64,000 nucleotides of DNA from Bradyrhizobium sp. 195 (GTDB taxonomy: Bacteria; Pseudomonadota; Alphaproteobacteria; Rhizobiales; Xanthobacteraceae): NCBI RefSeq assembly GCF_023101665.1, contig NZ_CP082161.1:3596001-3660000 (forward strand), given 5' to 3'. Every line of letters begins with the position of its first letter. Positions within the stretch are counted from its first letter, which is position 1. Positions 8,189 through 17,037 of the stretch are shown here, piece after piece. The position numbers and the translations under genes were made by a program. Under the pieces are notes generated by a model. That model was not told where the DNA came from and did not search any database. It was given only the letters and a program-made list of their open reading frames with translations.

Positions 8189-8950
8189 CTAGAGCATGGT
8201 GCTGCCGCCATTGACGCTGATGACCTGGCCGGTCACGAACGATGCTTCGGCGGATGCGAGATAGGAGACCATTGAGGCGACTTCCTCCATTTCGGCTGGA
8301 CGCCCCATGGGGATGACGCTGACGAATTTGGCGGCAAGTGCCGGGTCGCTCTTGGTGATGGCGGCCATCTGCGGCGTGTTCACCGCGCAGGGAGCAACCG
8401 TGTTCACGGTAATGCCATCCCTGGCGAACTCGCGCGCCATGCCGGTCGTCAGGCCGTGGACGCCGCCCTTGGCCGCATTGTAGGCAGCGTGGTCCCAGAG
8501 ACCATTGCGCACGGAATCGGCGCCGAGATTGATGATGCGCCCGTAGCGCTGCTTCCGCATCGCAGGAGCCGCATACCAGGAGCACCACAGCACCGTCCAG
8601 AGATTACGATCAATCGTCCTCTTCAACGTCTCCGGTGTATGCTCCGCGAACGGCTTGATAATGCCGCCGCCGGCATTGTTGACGAGGATGTCGAGGCGGC
8701 CGAACCGTTCGGACGCAAGCCGGATGGTCTTCTCGGCGACGGCTTGTTCGGCGAGATCTCCGGCTTCGCTTGCGACCTCCACATCGAACTGGCTGGCGAG
8801 GCGTGCCGAAGCGTCCTTCAGCCCTGCCTCGTCGAGGTCGGCCAGAATCAACCTCGCGCCGTCGCTGGCAAGCCTCTCCGCGATTGCAAGGCCGATGCCT
8901 TTTGCAGCGCCGGTCACTACGGCGACATTGTTCATGAGCTTCTTGTCCAC
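8189..8950 (-). CDS. cis-Dihydrodiol dehydrogenase (SDR family)
   Basis: Short-chain dehydrogenase of 253 residues expected to rearomatise the cis-diol made by the dioxygenase, giving a catechol and NADH. Seen: TGAAKGIGLA cofactor motif, NNAGGG, Ser in LGADSVR, and YNAAK with the catalytic Tyr and Lys; the C-terminus has the usual VTGQVISVNGG. Start GTG at 8948-8950; an ATG five codons later (8935) is an alternative. Function rests on its place between the dioxygenase beta and ferredoxin genes (as in hca/bph clusters), since SDR sequence alone does not fix the substrate. Confidence 0.82.
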   Translation of the reverse strand: MDKKLMNNVAVVTGAAKGIGLAIAERLASDGARLILADLDEAGLKDASARLASQFDVEVASEAGDLAEQAVAEKTIRLASERFGRLDILVNNAGGGIIKPFAEHTPETLKRTIDRNLWTVLWCSWYAAPAMRKQRYGRIINLGADSVRNGLWDHAAYNAAKGGVHGLTTGMAREFARDGITVNTVAPCAVNTPQMAAITKSDPALAAKFVSVIPMGRPAEMEEVASMVSYLASAEASFVTGQVISVNGGSTML

Positions 8951-8962
8951 GATCGAACGTTC

Positions 8963-9448
8963 CTAGAGGATGATGCTGACGCGCCCTTGCGTGCGCAGTC
9001 CTTCGCTGTCGAGCAGGCAGCGCTTCTCTCTGATGCGCAAACGCCCGTTCTCGGCGACCAGCCGGTAGCGATTGCTGCCGAAATAGGTATCCGTGACGCC
9101 ATCCTTGGTGCGATAGGTGATGAAGGCGGCGGCGACCTCCATCTCGCTGTCGCTCCGGCTCCGGATCCGCACGTTGCTGACCAGGTGCCGCGTGCGCGAA
9201 TGCGGGAATTCGGCATGCGCTGTGCGCTTCATCAGGCGCTTGACGCGTTCGCTGAGGCGAAAGCGGTCGTCCGCAACATAGAAAAGGTTCTTCTCGGGCG
9301 AGGAGTCCGCGGGAACGTCGGTCGACGGTACGTAGTAGATCGCGTCCTCGGTGAACAGTTCGAGCCATTCCGGTAGCCGCCATTCGTCGAGCAACTCGGC
9401 CTCGGCAAACAGGAAATCCTCGACGTCGGCCCGGGTGATGTTCTGCAT
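8963..9448 (-). CDS. Ring-hydroxylating dioxygenase, beta (small) subunit
   Basis: 161-residue small subunit of an alpha3beta3 Rieske oxygenase. It has the cystatin/NTF2-like pattern: N-terminal VEDFLFAEAELLDEWRLPEW, central SRTRHLVSNVRI, and the C-terminal WNGRLRIREKR-like strand (here NGRLRIREKR). It has no catalytic residues and acts structurally. ATG with AGGAGAGGC just upstream. It is 14 nt from the alpha gene in the same direction. Confidence 0.92.
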   Translation of the reverse strand: MQNITRADVEDFLFAEAELLDEWRLPEWLELFTEDAIYYVPSTDVPADSSPEKNLFYVADDRFRLSERVKRLMKRTAHAEFPHSRTRHLVSNVRIRSRSDSEMEVAAAFITYRTKDGVTDTYFGSNRYRLVAENGRLRIREKRCLLDSEGLRTQGRVSIIL

Positions 9449-9462
9449 GTGCCTCTCCTGCC

Positions 9463-10734
9463 TTAGGCCGATGCGGCGAAGACATGCTTGTTCCAGTTCG
9501 ACCAGAACGCGCGCATCTGTAGCTCGTCGTCATAGGCCGGCGTTTCCTTGCCCATCCCCTTGGAAATGTCGTTCCACTGCGCTTCCGTGGCGTTGCGGAA
9601 GCCGCGCTGGCACTGTTCCAGCGCCTCCACATCGTCGGGTGTCGCGAAGCCACCAGGGCCCAGGAATTCAAGGAAATTGAACAGGCGGTATTTGCGTGCC
9701 CAGTCGGTCTCTTCCTGTGGCGCGAGCGCCCATGCGTTGACGGTCATGAAATCGGGAGCGTGCGGATAATAGGTGCGGATCGTCACGGCCATGATGTCGT
9801 TGACGACGAGGTTGGGATACACGAACAGATTGCGATTGTAGTGCGCGATCCGCTTGGCGCGCTCTTCGCCGAAGCGGGTCACCAGTCCCTGGTAGAGCCG
9901 GTCAATCTCGCGCTTGCCCTCATCGCCCCACATGGGAACCCATTGTGCGACCGGACGTCCCCACGGCGCCTTGTACTCCAGCACGGCATGTCCATTGCCG
10001 AGATCGCGCGCGGCGCCCTCCAGCGGCACCGGCACGAGGCCGCCATTGGTGGCCTTGAGGTAGTCGAAGTAGGTCGCGTGGGTGGTGAGCGCGTGATAGC
10101 CGTCGATCGAGTTCTCGGTGAGCAATTTCCAGTTGGCGCGCATCGAGTATTCCTGCGTGCCGCCGACGATGGTCATGCCGGTTTCGGCCTGGTCGCCGAT
10201 GATGTCGAGATATTCCTTCACCGGGCCGAGATAGACATCGAGTGCCTCGGCATTCCGGTCGAAGCACACGAAGCAGAAATCGCGATAGGTTTCGAACCGT
10301 GGCACCTGCTGCATGTTGGACGTGCTGCGCTCCTTGAAATCGGGCGCGTATGAGGCCTCGCCCGGCTGGCTGCGCAACGCACCGTCCAGCCCGAACACCC
10401 AGCCGTGATAGAAGCACTGGAAGGACTTCGCGTTGCCGTGCTTTTCACGGCAAACCTGTGCGCCGCGATGCGGACATGTGTTGAACATGGCCCGCAAGCC
10501 TCCCCTGGCGTCGCGCGCGAACAGAATGTTGCGGCCGCCGACTTGACGGGTGACGAAGTCGCCGGGCTTTGGAAGTTCCGAAGCGTGACCGAGATAGAGC
10601 CAGCATTTTTCGAAGATGCGCATGCGCTCGGCTTCGAGAATATCCGGATCGACGAAAGCCCGTCGGGAGACCTTGAAGATCTGCTTGGCCTCGTCGACCA
10701 TCAGCGCTGTGTTCATTCGCTGGAACGCATTCAT
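9463..10734 (-). CDS. Ring-hydroxylating dioxygenase, alpha (catalytic) subunit
   Basis: Catalytic subunit that adds O2 across an aromatic ring to give a cis-dihydrodiol. 423 residues. Seen: Rieske site C87-P-H89-R and C107-F-Y-H110; non-haem Fe ligands His214 and His219 in [10 protein letters not shown] with the bridging Asp211; third ligand Asp near residue 368 in [13 protein letters not shown]. The [10 protein letters not shown] segment and overall layout are like benzoate/phenylpropionate/biphenyl-type group II-IV oxygenases. The substrate is unknown; a carboxylated aromatic is inferred from the rest of the island. It sits between the reductase and beta genes. Confidence 0.94.
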   Translation of the reverse strand: MNAFQRMNTALMVDEAKQIFKVSRRAFVDPDILEAERMRIFEKCWLYLGHASELPKPGDFVTRQVGGRNILFARDARGGLRAMFNTCPHRGAQVCREKHGNAKSFQCFYHGWVFGLDGALRSQPGEASYAPDFKERSTSNMQQVPRFETYRDFCFVCFDRNAEALDVYLGPVKEYLDIIGDQAETGMTIVGGTQEYSMRANWKLLTENSIDGYHALTTHATYFDYLKATNGGLVPVPLEGAARDLGNGHAVLEYKAPWGRPVAQWVPMWGDEGKREIDRLYQGLVTRFGEERAKRIAHYNRNLFVYPNLVVNDIMAVTIRTYYPHAPDFMTVNAWALAPQEETDWARKYRLFNFLEFLGPGGFATPDDVEALEQCQRGFRNATEAQWNDISKGMGKETPAYDDELQMRAFWSNWNKHVFAASA

Positions 10735-10755
10735 TGCAGTCCCTCCTTCGATATC

Positions 10756-12009
10756 TCAGTGTGGTTTTAGCGCCGATCTGAGGTCGTAGCCCGGTGCCTC
10801 CAGATCAGTGCGCCGCGGCCTTGCATCGGCAGCGATGATCCGCCGCAGCATCGCCATATCCTTCGCCGCGTTCACCGAGAGCGCGCCGACAAGCTCGGCG
10901 CCGCGCATCGCCATGATCGAAAATCGTCCGTTGTTCGGATCGCCGCGCGCGATGTGATCGGCATCGCGCATATCGCCGGTGACCTGGATGTTCAGGTCGT
11001 ATTGGTCGGTCCAGAACCAGGGCGGGTCGTCGTATTCCCTCGGTTCTCCGATCATATTGGCGGCGACGGAGATCGCCTGGTTCTGGGCGTTGGCCCAGGT
11101 CTCGACGCGGACCGCGCGGCCGTGACAGCGGCTCCATTGCAGGGCGGCATCACCCGCACAGAAGATGTCGGGCATTGCGGTGCGGCCGCAGGCGTCGACG
11201 GCGATACCCTCGGCGGCGGGCAGACCGAGCCGGACGCCGAGTTCGGCCGAAGGGGTGACGCCGACGCCGACCAAAACCAGGTCGGCGGCGATCTCCGCGC
11301 CATTGCTCAGATTGACCGAACGCGACGTGCTTCCGGTCACCGTCGCGCCGAAGACAAAAGTAACACCGTGGCTGCGGTGCCTGTCGGCAACGAGGCCGCT
11401 AACCAGCGGCGGAAACGCGCGTGCGAGGAGACGCTCCTCGCTCTCGATCACAGTGACTTGGCAGCCGCTCTTGGCAGCGGCGCAAGCAGCTTCCAGGCCG
11501 ATGACGCCGCCTCCGACGATCGCAATTTGCGACCTGGCCTGGATGTGACGACGAAATCGGAGCGCGTCCTCGACGCTGCGCAGATACTGGACCTCGATGC
11601 GTGCACCTTCCAGCGCGGGAAGCCGCCGCGGCCGTGTGCCTGTCGCGAGCAAAAGCCTGTCGAAATGGAAATTGCGTCCATCTGCGGTCGACACGATGTG
11701 GCGATCGGCATCGCAATCAATCGCCAGGGCGCCAGTCTCGATGCGGATATCAAGCGTCCTGGTCCAGTCTGCGGCCTGTTTGATGTAGGCGACAGGCGCA
11801 TCGGAAGATTGCAGCAGGCTCTTTGACAGCTGCGGGCGTTCGTAGGGCGGGTGGGGCTCCTCACCAATCATCGTGATCGAACCCCTAAACCCGCGGGCTC
11901 GCATCGCTTCCGCAGCACGCGCTCCGGCCTGGCCGGCTCCCGCGATCACGATGTCGTTGATCGTTCGCGCCACGCTCGCTTTGCTCCTTGGTGCGATTGC
12001 CCGTCGCAT
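10756..12009 (-). CDS. FAD-dependent ferredoxin reductase of the dioxygenase
   Basis: 417-residue NAD(P)H:ferredoxin reductase of the BphG/HcaD type, first gene of the minus-strand operon. Seen: N-terminal FAD site VIAGAGQAGARAAEA, PPYERPQLSK typical of this family, central NAD site AIVGGGVIGLEAA, and the second FAD motif DIFCAGDAA. It feeds electrons to the Rieske ferredoxin encoded four genes downstream. ATG at 12007-12009; a GTG 11 codons further in (MARTIND) is another possible start. A regulon palindrome (12021-12038) lies 12 nt upstream of the ATG, so the whole operon is probably repressed from there. Confidence 0.92.
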   Translation of the reverse strand: MRRAIAPRSKASVARTINDIVIAGAGQAGARAAEAMRARGFRGSITMIGEEPHPPYERPQLSKSLLQSSDAPVAYIKQAADWTRTLDIRIETGALAIDCDADRHIVSTADGRNFHFDRLLLATGTRPRRLPALEGARIEVQYLRSVEDALRFRRHIQARSQIAIVGGGVIGLEAACAAAKSGCQVTVIESEERLLARAFPPLVSGLVADRHRSHGVTFVFGATVTGSTSRSVNLSNGAEIAADLVLVGVGVTPSAELGVRLGLPAAEGIAVDACGRTAMPDIFCAGDAALQWSRCHGRAVRVETWANAQNQAISVAANMIGEPREYDDPPWFWTDQYDLNIQVTGDMRDADHIARGDPNNGRFSIMAMRGAELVGALSVNAAKDMAMLRRIIAADARPRRTDLEAPGYDLRSALKPH

Positions 12010-12020
12010 TCCTTGTTAGA

Positions 12021-12038
12021 TTGTTCACTAGCATACGA
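12021..12038. promoter_or_regulatory. Regulon palindrome, copy 1 (dioxygenase operon / decarboxylase)
   Basis: TTGTTCACTAGCATACGA, aligned to the shared 18-mer nwGTAcrcwaGyGTACgA. It lies between the divergent reductase and amidohydrolase genes and nearly abuts the reductase start, a repressor-type position. Confidence 0.65.
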
Positions 12039-12156
12039 ATATTGGGTTGCCTAGATAATAAAAACAGTCCAACCTGCTTGTAAGCGGACGACCTGCATCT
12101 TCGTAAGGCTGTCGGGTACGCGGGTTGCAGCGCAAGAAATCCGTCGGGAAAACGCC

Positions 12157-13134
12157 TTGGTCGAAGCGATCGATACCCACACCCATTTCGTTCCGCGGCA
12201 TATCCCCGCGGAACCGGGGCGCAATCCGCTCTGGCCCTCCGTCGAGATCCGCCACGCTTCGGCCGCCGTTATGGTGGGGGGTAAAGTGTTTCGGGTGATC
12301 GACTCTCGAAGCTGGGACGCGCGCCGCCGGCTCGACGATATGGCGATTGACGACATCGATGTGCAGGTCGTCTCGCCGATGCCGGAATTACTGTCGCATT
12401 GGTTCCCGACCGCCGACGCGGACGCGTTGTGCCGTCACGTTAACGAGGGGATCGCGGCCCTATGTACAGATCATCCGGGCCACTTTGTCGGGATCGGGAT
12501 GATCCCCATGCAAGACGCTGCGCTCGCCGTGCGGCGCATCGAAGAGGTGAAATCGCTCGGTCTGCGTGGCATCGAGATCGGCACACACATCGATGGTATG
12601 GCGCTCGGCGATACGTGCCTGAATGACGTCTATGCCGCGGCGGAACAGGGCGGCTTGACGGTGATGATCCATCCGCTGCATCCCCTCGGGCTTGATCGAA
12701 TGGGCGGCCGTCCGGAGCTTGCGGCGGTGGCCGCTTTTCCCCTGGAGACAGCCTTTGCCGCCGTGTCGTTGATGACCAGCGGCGTGCTCGAGCGCTTTCC
12801 TGCCTTGCGAGTCCTGCTCAGCCATGGCGGTGGAGCACTACCCTGGCTGATGCCGAGATTGCGCCACGCGTATGGGATGGGGCCGCCGCTGGAGAGTCTC
12901 TTCGCGAGCAATCCGACGGAGATCGCCCGGTCCTTCTACTATGATACGATACTCTACGACGGACCGGCGCTGCGATATCTCGCTGACAAGGTCGGGACAG
13001 GCCGGCTCGTTGTTGGGTCGGATTACCCGTTCACGATCAAGCAAGAGAAGCCGGCACAGTTCGCCGAGCAGGCCCTGTCTGTCGAACGTGGAGTGCTATC
13101 CGCCAATGCAAAGCGGCTGTTTGTGCTCGGATAG
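12157..13134 (+). CDS. ACMSD-type amidohydrolase, probable decarboxylase
   Basis: Metal-dependent (TIM-barrel) amidohydrolase of the 2-amino-3-carboxymuconate-semialdehyde decarboxylase family, about 325 residues. Seen: N-terminal HTHF metal motif right after the start, MIHPLHPLG (His), LSHGGGALPWL (His) and VVGSDYPF (Asp), the usual ligand set. Members remove CO2 from ring-cleavage products or aromatic acids. Divergent from the Rieske/extradiol operon and sharing its control palindrome, it could decarboxylate the carboxylated ring-cleavage product; this is inference. TTG start at 12157 with GGGAA upstream; no better start is in frame. Confidence 0.85.
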   Translation: MVEAIDTHTHFVPRHIPAEPGRNPLWPSVEIRHASAAVMVGGKVFRVIDSRSWDARRRLDDMAIDDIDVQVVSPMPELLSHWFPTADADALCRHVNEGIAALCTDHPGHFVGIGMIPMQDAALAVRRIEEVKSLGLRGIEIGTHIDGMALGDTCLNDVYAAAEQGGLTVMIHPLHPLGLDRMGGRPELAAVAAFPLETAFAAVSLMTSGVLERFPALRVLLSHGGGALPWLMPRLRHAYGMGPPLESLFASNPTEIARSFYYDTILYDGPALRYLADKVGTGRLVVGSDYPFTIKQEKPAQFAEQALSVERGVLSANAKRLFVLG

Positions 13135-13144
13135 GGAGGAGACA

Positions 13145-13624
13145 TTGGGGCAATGCTATTCCTATCGCCAATTCTGTTCGCTCGGCCCGTTGCCGCCTCG
13201 CACGCCGGCACGACCGGATCCGCAGGTGCCGAAGGACTACAAGCTCGGTCCGTGCGCACATGGCAAGATCGGCGCCTTCTACTTCTACGCCGGAGGCTCG
13301 CAGGATGATCCCGCCTTTGGCTTCTGCGAGATCGAGCTGTCGGTCCAGTACGTGGCCGGGGACAGAATGCGGATTGAGCTCTACTGCGTTGCGGACGGTT
13401 ATCAGAGCGCACGCGGCGTGGGTGCGAGGCATCCGCTGAAGATTGCGGTACTTGCCGGGGAGACCGTTCTGGGGACCGTGAACTGGCACTTTCCGGACGT
13501 GATCTGCGGCCACGCCGATCCCATGCATTTCGCGGCGGATATTGATCTGGACGAGGGGCTTTTTCCAAGGGCCGACCGCGTCGAACTGAGCCCGACGAGC
13601 GGCGAGTCGGAACCGTGCGCCTGA
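13145..13624 (+). CDS. Unrecognised 159-residue protein downstream of the decarboxylase
   Basis: No known family recognised. Start taken as the TTG at 13145, because GGAGGA lies 5 nt before it and 11 nt after the previous stop; the same frame is open further upstream but only as a shadow of the amidohydrolase gene. The protein is Cys- and aromatic-rich at the N-terminus (GQCYSYRQFC, then a Pro-rich stretch and GPCAHGKIGAFYFYAGG), followed by beta-strand-like segments (FCEIELSVQYVAGDRMRIEL, GTVNWHFPDVICGH). Globular and probably cytoplasmic; no signal peptide. It is co-transcribed with the decarboxylase, so an accessory enzyme or binding protein for the same step is possible. Confidence 0.62.
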   Translation: MGQCYSYRQFCSLGPLPPRTPARPDPQVPKDYKLGPCAHGKIGAFYFYAGGSQDDPAFGFCEIELSVQYVAGDRMRIELYCVADGYQSARGVGARHPLKIAVLAGETVLGTVNWHFPDVICGHADPMHFAADIDLDEGLFPRADRVELSPTSGESEPCA

Positions 13625-13660
13625 TGTCTTCTGAAGTCGGCCAGAGGGTGTTCTCGTAGA

Positions 13661-13678
13661 TTGTAAAGCAGAGTACGA
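13661..13678. promoter_or_regulatory. Regulon palindrome, copy 2 (TTT receptor), weaker left half
   Basis: TTGTAAAGCAGAGTACGA keeps GTA and GTAC at exactly the spacing of the shared 18-mer. It lies about 80 nt upstream of the TTT receptor gene. Confidence 0.45.
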
Positions 13679-13758
13679 TATCGGAACAAATCGGAACTAC
13701 GGGCTCGGCTGAGCCGCCGAGCGTATCGTCAAGTGCGACTTACACTCAAGGAGAAGCC

Positions 13759-14733
13759 ATGCGATTTCGGCGTGCGATCGCTCAGTACCTTCTCGCCGTA
13801 TTGATCGCGACGGCCAGTTGGCAGCAGGCGGCAGCGGAAACCTATCCCTCGCGACGCATCAACCTCATCGTGCCGTTCCCCGCAGGCAGCGCGACTGATG
13901 CAGTGACGCGGCGGCTCGCCGAAAGCATTCGCATCGAGACCGGAGCGACTGTGCTGATCGAGAACAAACCGGGAGCTGACGGCAATCTGGCCGCGCTTGC
14001 GGTGCTGAAGGCCGAGGCCGACGGTTACACGGTGTTCGTCACCACAAACTCGACGCAGGCGGCAAACATCAACCTGTTCAATGCGATGCCCTATGATCCC
14101 GCTGCGGACTTTACGCCTGTCGCCGGGATCATGACCATTCCGATGATGCTGGCCGTCAAGCCGGAGTTTCCGGCAAGAACGGTTGCAGAGTTCATCGCCT
14201 TGGCGAAGGCGCGCGAGAAACCAATTTCGTTTGGAAGCGGCAACACGTCGAGCCGGGGTGCTGCGGAGTTGTTTCAGGCGAGGGCCGGGATCAACATGCA
14301 GCATGTTCCGTATCGCGGGATGCCACAGGCTCTGACGGACGTGCTGGCGGGCGAGATCGACTGTGTCTTCGCCGATCCTGCGAGTGCGCAGGGATTGATC
14401 CAGGACCGCCGGTTGCGCATTCTCGCTGTGACGAGCAGCGATCGGCCGGCTGGCATGCTCGATGTTCCGACGCTCGCGCAGGCCGGACTGCCGGGCGCCG
14501 AGCTGACCGCCTGGGTCGGTGTCTTTGTGCGGGCAGGTACGGCTTCCGATATCGTCACGAAGCTCAGTCAGGCAGTGCTGGCCTTCGTCAACAGCAAGGA
14601 TACTGCCGGATATCTCGAGTCCGTGGGTGCAAAGCCGTTTCCCGCTGGCCCCGGCGAGCTGAAGGCGTTCGAGGAAGCCGATACGCGGCGCTGGGCCGAG
14701 ATCGTCGCGATCGCGAAGATCGAGAAGAAGTAG
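13759..14733 (+). CDS. Tripartite tricarboxylate transporter (TTT) solute-binding protein
   Basis: Periplasmic receptor of the Bug/TctC family, 324 residues. Seen: N-terminal signal peptide (basic MRFRR, then a hydrophobic core ending ATASWQQAAA), then the family start ETYPSRRINLIVPFPAGS and IENKPGADGNLAA, with the closing RRWAEIVAIAKI helix. It binds small carboxylates for a TctAB membrane pair. No TctAB gene is adjacent; the only pair in the window is at 54.9-56.8 kb in the other regulon, so this receptor is an orphan here. AAGGAG lies just upstream of the ATG. Confidence 0.9.
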   Translation: MRFRRAIAQYLLAVLIATASWQQAAAETYPSRRINLIVPFPAGSATDAVTRRLAESIRIETGATVLIENKPGADGNLAALAVLKAEADGYTVFVTTNSTQAANINLFNAMPYDPAADFTPVAGIMTIPMMLAVKPEFPARTVAEFIALAKAREKPISFGSGNTSSRGAAELFQARAGINMQHVPYRGMPQALTDVLAGEIDCVFADPASAQGLIQDRRLRILAVTSSDRPAGMLDVPTLAQAGLPGAELTAWVGVFVRAGTASDIVTKLSQAVLAFVNSKDTAGYLESVGAKPFPAGPGELKAFEEADTRRWAEIVAIAKIEKK

Positions 14734-14734
14734 G

Positions 14735-15589
14735 TCAATTGCGGAGTATTACTGTTCCCCGATCAAGCACCACGAGATCGCGTTCGAGGACCCGTGAGCG
14801 AAAGCGGATTTCGCCGCCGACGGAGAGGAATTCCGTTCGGATTGTCTCCCCCGGAAAGACCGGACGGCTGAAACGGGCAGACAGTGAGAGGAGACGGTCG
14901 GGCTGGCCATCCGCGAGGGTGGCTATCACCGCGCGCGTTGCAATTCCGAGCGTGCACAGGCCGTGGAGGATCGGGCGGTCGAAGCCGGCCTGTGCGGCGG
15001 CGTCGGGATCGGCATGTATCGGGTTGTAGTCGCCGCTCAGCCGATAGATCAACGCGCTCTGGGGCAGCGTCGCAATGTCCTTGGCCCGCCAGGGGGCCTG
15101 CTCCGGAAGGGCGGCGGGTTCGGCAGGGACATTGCCAAAGCCGCCGCATCCACCGTCGCCGCGCAGGAACAGCACGCTGCGAACCGTCGCCAGCTTCCGT
15201 CCACTGACAGCGTCGTCGAGTGTCTTGACGAGGTGAAGGATCGCGCCCTTTTCCGCGCCCTTATCCGCCGCGGTGACAATCTCATAGCCGGCTCTAACCG
15301 TACCTTCCGCAGGTATCGGAGCATGAATTTCGAAGTGCTGCTCGCCGTGCAGGAGCTTCAACCAATCGATGCCGAGCTCAGGCCGTCTCGCCCAAAATCC
15401 GGGATGGGCGAGCACACAGCAGATCGATGGTACGGCCTTGAGAGCCGCCTCGTAGACGAAATCGAGCTGTGCTGGGTCAAGTGGATCGCAACCAAAGCCG
15501 AGGCCGAGCGCGTACAGCATGGTGTCGCGATGCGTGTAGCTCTGAGTGACTGGCTCAAAACGGAAATTCCGTACGGCTTCGAGGTTCAA
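14735..15589 (-). CDS. MaoC-type (R)-enoyl-CoA hydratase, double hot-dog
   Basis: 284-residue two-domain hydratase resembling the hydratase-2 part of peroxisomal multifunctional enzyme 2. It is expected to hydrate a trans-2-enoyl-CoA to the (R)-3-hydroxyacyl-CoA. Seen: N-terminal YTHRDTMLYALGLGFGCDP and, in the C-terminal domain, the hydratase-2 motif SGDYNPIHADPDAAAQAGFD with catalytic Asp and His, then PILHGLCTLG. Start is a TTG at 15587-15589 with GGGAGGA 4 nt upstream. It is divergent from a solute-binding protein/SDR operon and shares its palindrome. The SDR at 17038 is of the matching MFE-2 dehydrogenase type. Confidence 0.88.
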   Translation of the reverse strand: MNLEAVRNFRFEPVTQSYTHRDTMLYALGLGFGCDPLDPAQLDFVYEAALKAVPSICCVLAHPGFWARRPELGIDWLKLLHGEQHFEIHAPIPAEGTVRAGYEIVTAADKGAEKGAILHLVKTLDDAVSGRKLATVRSVLFLRGDGGCGGFGNVPAEPAALPEQAPWRAKDIATLPQSALIYRLSGDYNPIHADPDAAAQAGFDRPILHGLCTLGIATRAVIATLADGQPDRLLSLSARFSRPVFPGETIRTEFLSVGGEIRFRSRVLERDLVVLDRGTVILRN

Positions 15590-15665
15590 GATGTCCTCCC
15601 GGGATTGCGAGGCTTCGATTTATCGGGATGCGATCGAATGGCAGTTGCAACTATGCCCCATCACA

Positions 15666-15683
15666 TAGTACACAAGTGTACTA
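15666..15683. promoter_or_regulatory. Regulon palindrome, copy 3, perfect (MaoC / ABC binding protein)
   Basis: TAGTACACAAGTGTACTA: two perfect 8-bp half-sites around AA. It sits in the divergent promoter region, 20 nt before the 15703 ATG and 77 nt before the MaoC start. It is the best copy in the window. Confidence 0.8.
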
Positions 15684-15702
15684 ATTTGCCCGTGGCAGTG
15701 CA

Positions 15703-17022
15703 ATGGGAGCGAGAGGGAGAGGCGCCGTGGAGTGGGATGCTGGCCATTCAAGTCGGGCGGCCTGTGTCGCGGGACTGTACACGCGGCTTTTTGGGCGACA
15801 AGGAGGTCGCGACGCTGTCAGGGCCGCGGCGGTGATCCTGGTTGGTCTGCACGCAAGTCAGGCCTCGGCTGGAGAGAAGCGATATGGCCCAGGTGTCACC
15901 GACACCGAGATCAAGATCGGCAACACGTCGCCCTATAGCGGCCCGGCATCGGCCTTCAGCATGGTCGCCAAGTCCGAGGAGGCGTATTTCCGCAAGGTCA
16001 ACGCGGAGGGAGGCGTTAACGGCCGGCGCATTGTCTTCCTGTCATATGACGACGCGTACTCGCCGCCGAAGACGGTCGAACAGACGAGACGGCTGGTCGA
16101 GAGCGACGAGGTTCTGCTGGTCTTCAACGCGCTCGGCACCGCGGCCAACTCGGCCGTGCAAAAATATCTGAACGCCAGGAAGGTGCCGCAACTGTTCGTG
16201 TCGAGCGGGGCGGCCAAGTGGAATGATCCCCAGAACTTTCCCTGGACCATGGGATTTACCCCAAGCTACGAGACCGAGGGCTACATCTACGCAAGATATG
16301 TGCTTCGAGAGCGGCCCGCGGCGAAGATCGCGATCTTCTTCCAGAACGACGATTTCGGAAAGGACTACCTCAGGGGGATCAGGAAAGCGCTCGGCGACAA
16401 GGCAGGGTCAATGATCGTTGCGGAGGAAGCCTTCGACGTGTCGGAGCCGACGATCGATTCCCACCTCGTCAAGCTGAAGGCGACTGGCGCCGACGTGCTG
16501 TTCAATATCGCAACACCGAAGTTCGCGGCGCAGGCAATTAAGAAGGTGTCGGAGCTGGGCTGGCAGCCGCTGCATCTTCTCAGCTATGTGTCGGCCTCGA
16601 TCGGTAGCGTGATCAAACCCGCAGGGTTCGAGCATGCGCAGGGGGTGATCTCGGCTGCGTATTTCAAGGATCCGAACGACCCCACATGGAAAGACGATTC
16701 CGGCCTCAAGCAGCTCAACCAGTTTTTGGATGAGTATTTTCCGAGCGCGGATCGCAGCGATACGCTGATCGTGAACGGCTACAACACGGCGCAGGCGCTC
16801 GTCTATCTGCTCAAGCAGTGTGGCGATGATCTCACGCGCGAGAACGTCATGCGGCGGGCGGCGCAGCTGAAAGAGGTCGAACTGGGCATGCTGCTTCCCG
16901 GCATCCGCTTGAATACGTCACCGGGCGATTTCGCCCCGGTGAAGCAATGGCAGTTGATGCGCTTCGAGGGGGCGAACTGGCATCTGTTCGGCGACGTCAT
17001 GAGCGGCGAAACGAAGAATTAG
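15703..17022 (+). CDS. ABC transporter substrate-binding protein (branched-chain amino acid/aromatic acid type)
   Basis: Periplasmic binding protein of the LivK-like class I fold, commonly used for aromatic and other hydrophobic acids. Seen: a hydrophobic segment AAVILVGLHASQASA as signal peptide, then the mature start EKRYGPGVTDTEIKIGNTSP and TPSYETEGYIYARYVL. It is closely similar to the protein at 36953, which shares the YGPGVTDTEIKIG opening. The ATG at 15703 leaves an unusually long (about 40 residue) leader before the hydrophobic core; a later GTG is possible but would leave too short a signal. No permease or ATPase genes are nearby. It is followed 15 nt later by an SDR gene. Confidence 0.85.
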   Translation: MGARGRGAVEWDAGHSSRAACVAGLYTRLFGRQGGRDAVRAAAVILVGLHASQASAGEKRYGPGVTDTEIKIGNTSPYSGPASAFSMVAKSEEAYFRKVNAEGGVNGRRIVFLSYDDAYSPPKTVEQTRRLVESDEVLLVFNALGTAANSAVQKYLNARKVPQLFVSSGAAKWNDPQNFPWTMGFTPSYETEGYIYARYVLRERPAAKIAIFFQNDDFGKDYLRGIRKALGDKAGSMIVAEEAFDVSEPTIDSHLVKLKATGADVLFNIATPKFAAQAIKKVSELGWQPLHLLSYVSASIGSVIKPAGFEHAQGVISAAYFKDPNDPTWKDDSGLKQLNQFLDEYFPSADRSDTLIVNGYNTAQALVYLLKQCGDDLTRENVMRRAAQLKEVELGMLLPGIRLNTSPGDFAPVKQWQLMRFEGANWHLFGDVMSGETKN

Positions 17023-17037
17023 GCAGGGAGACGACAA

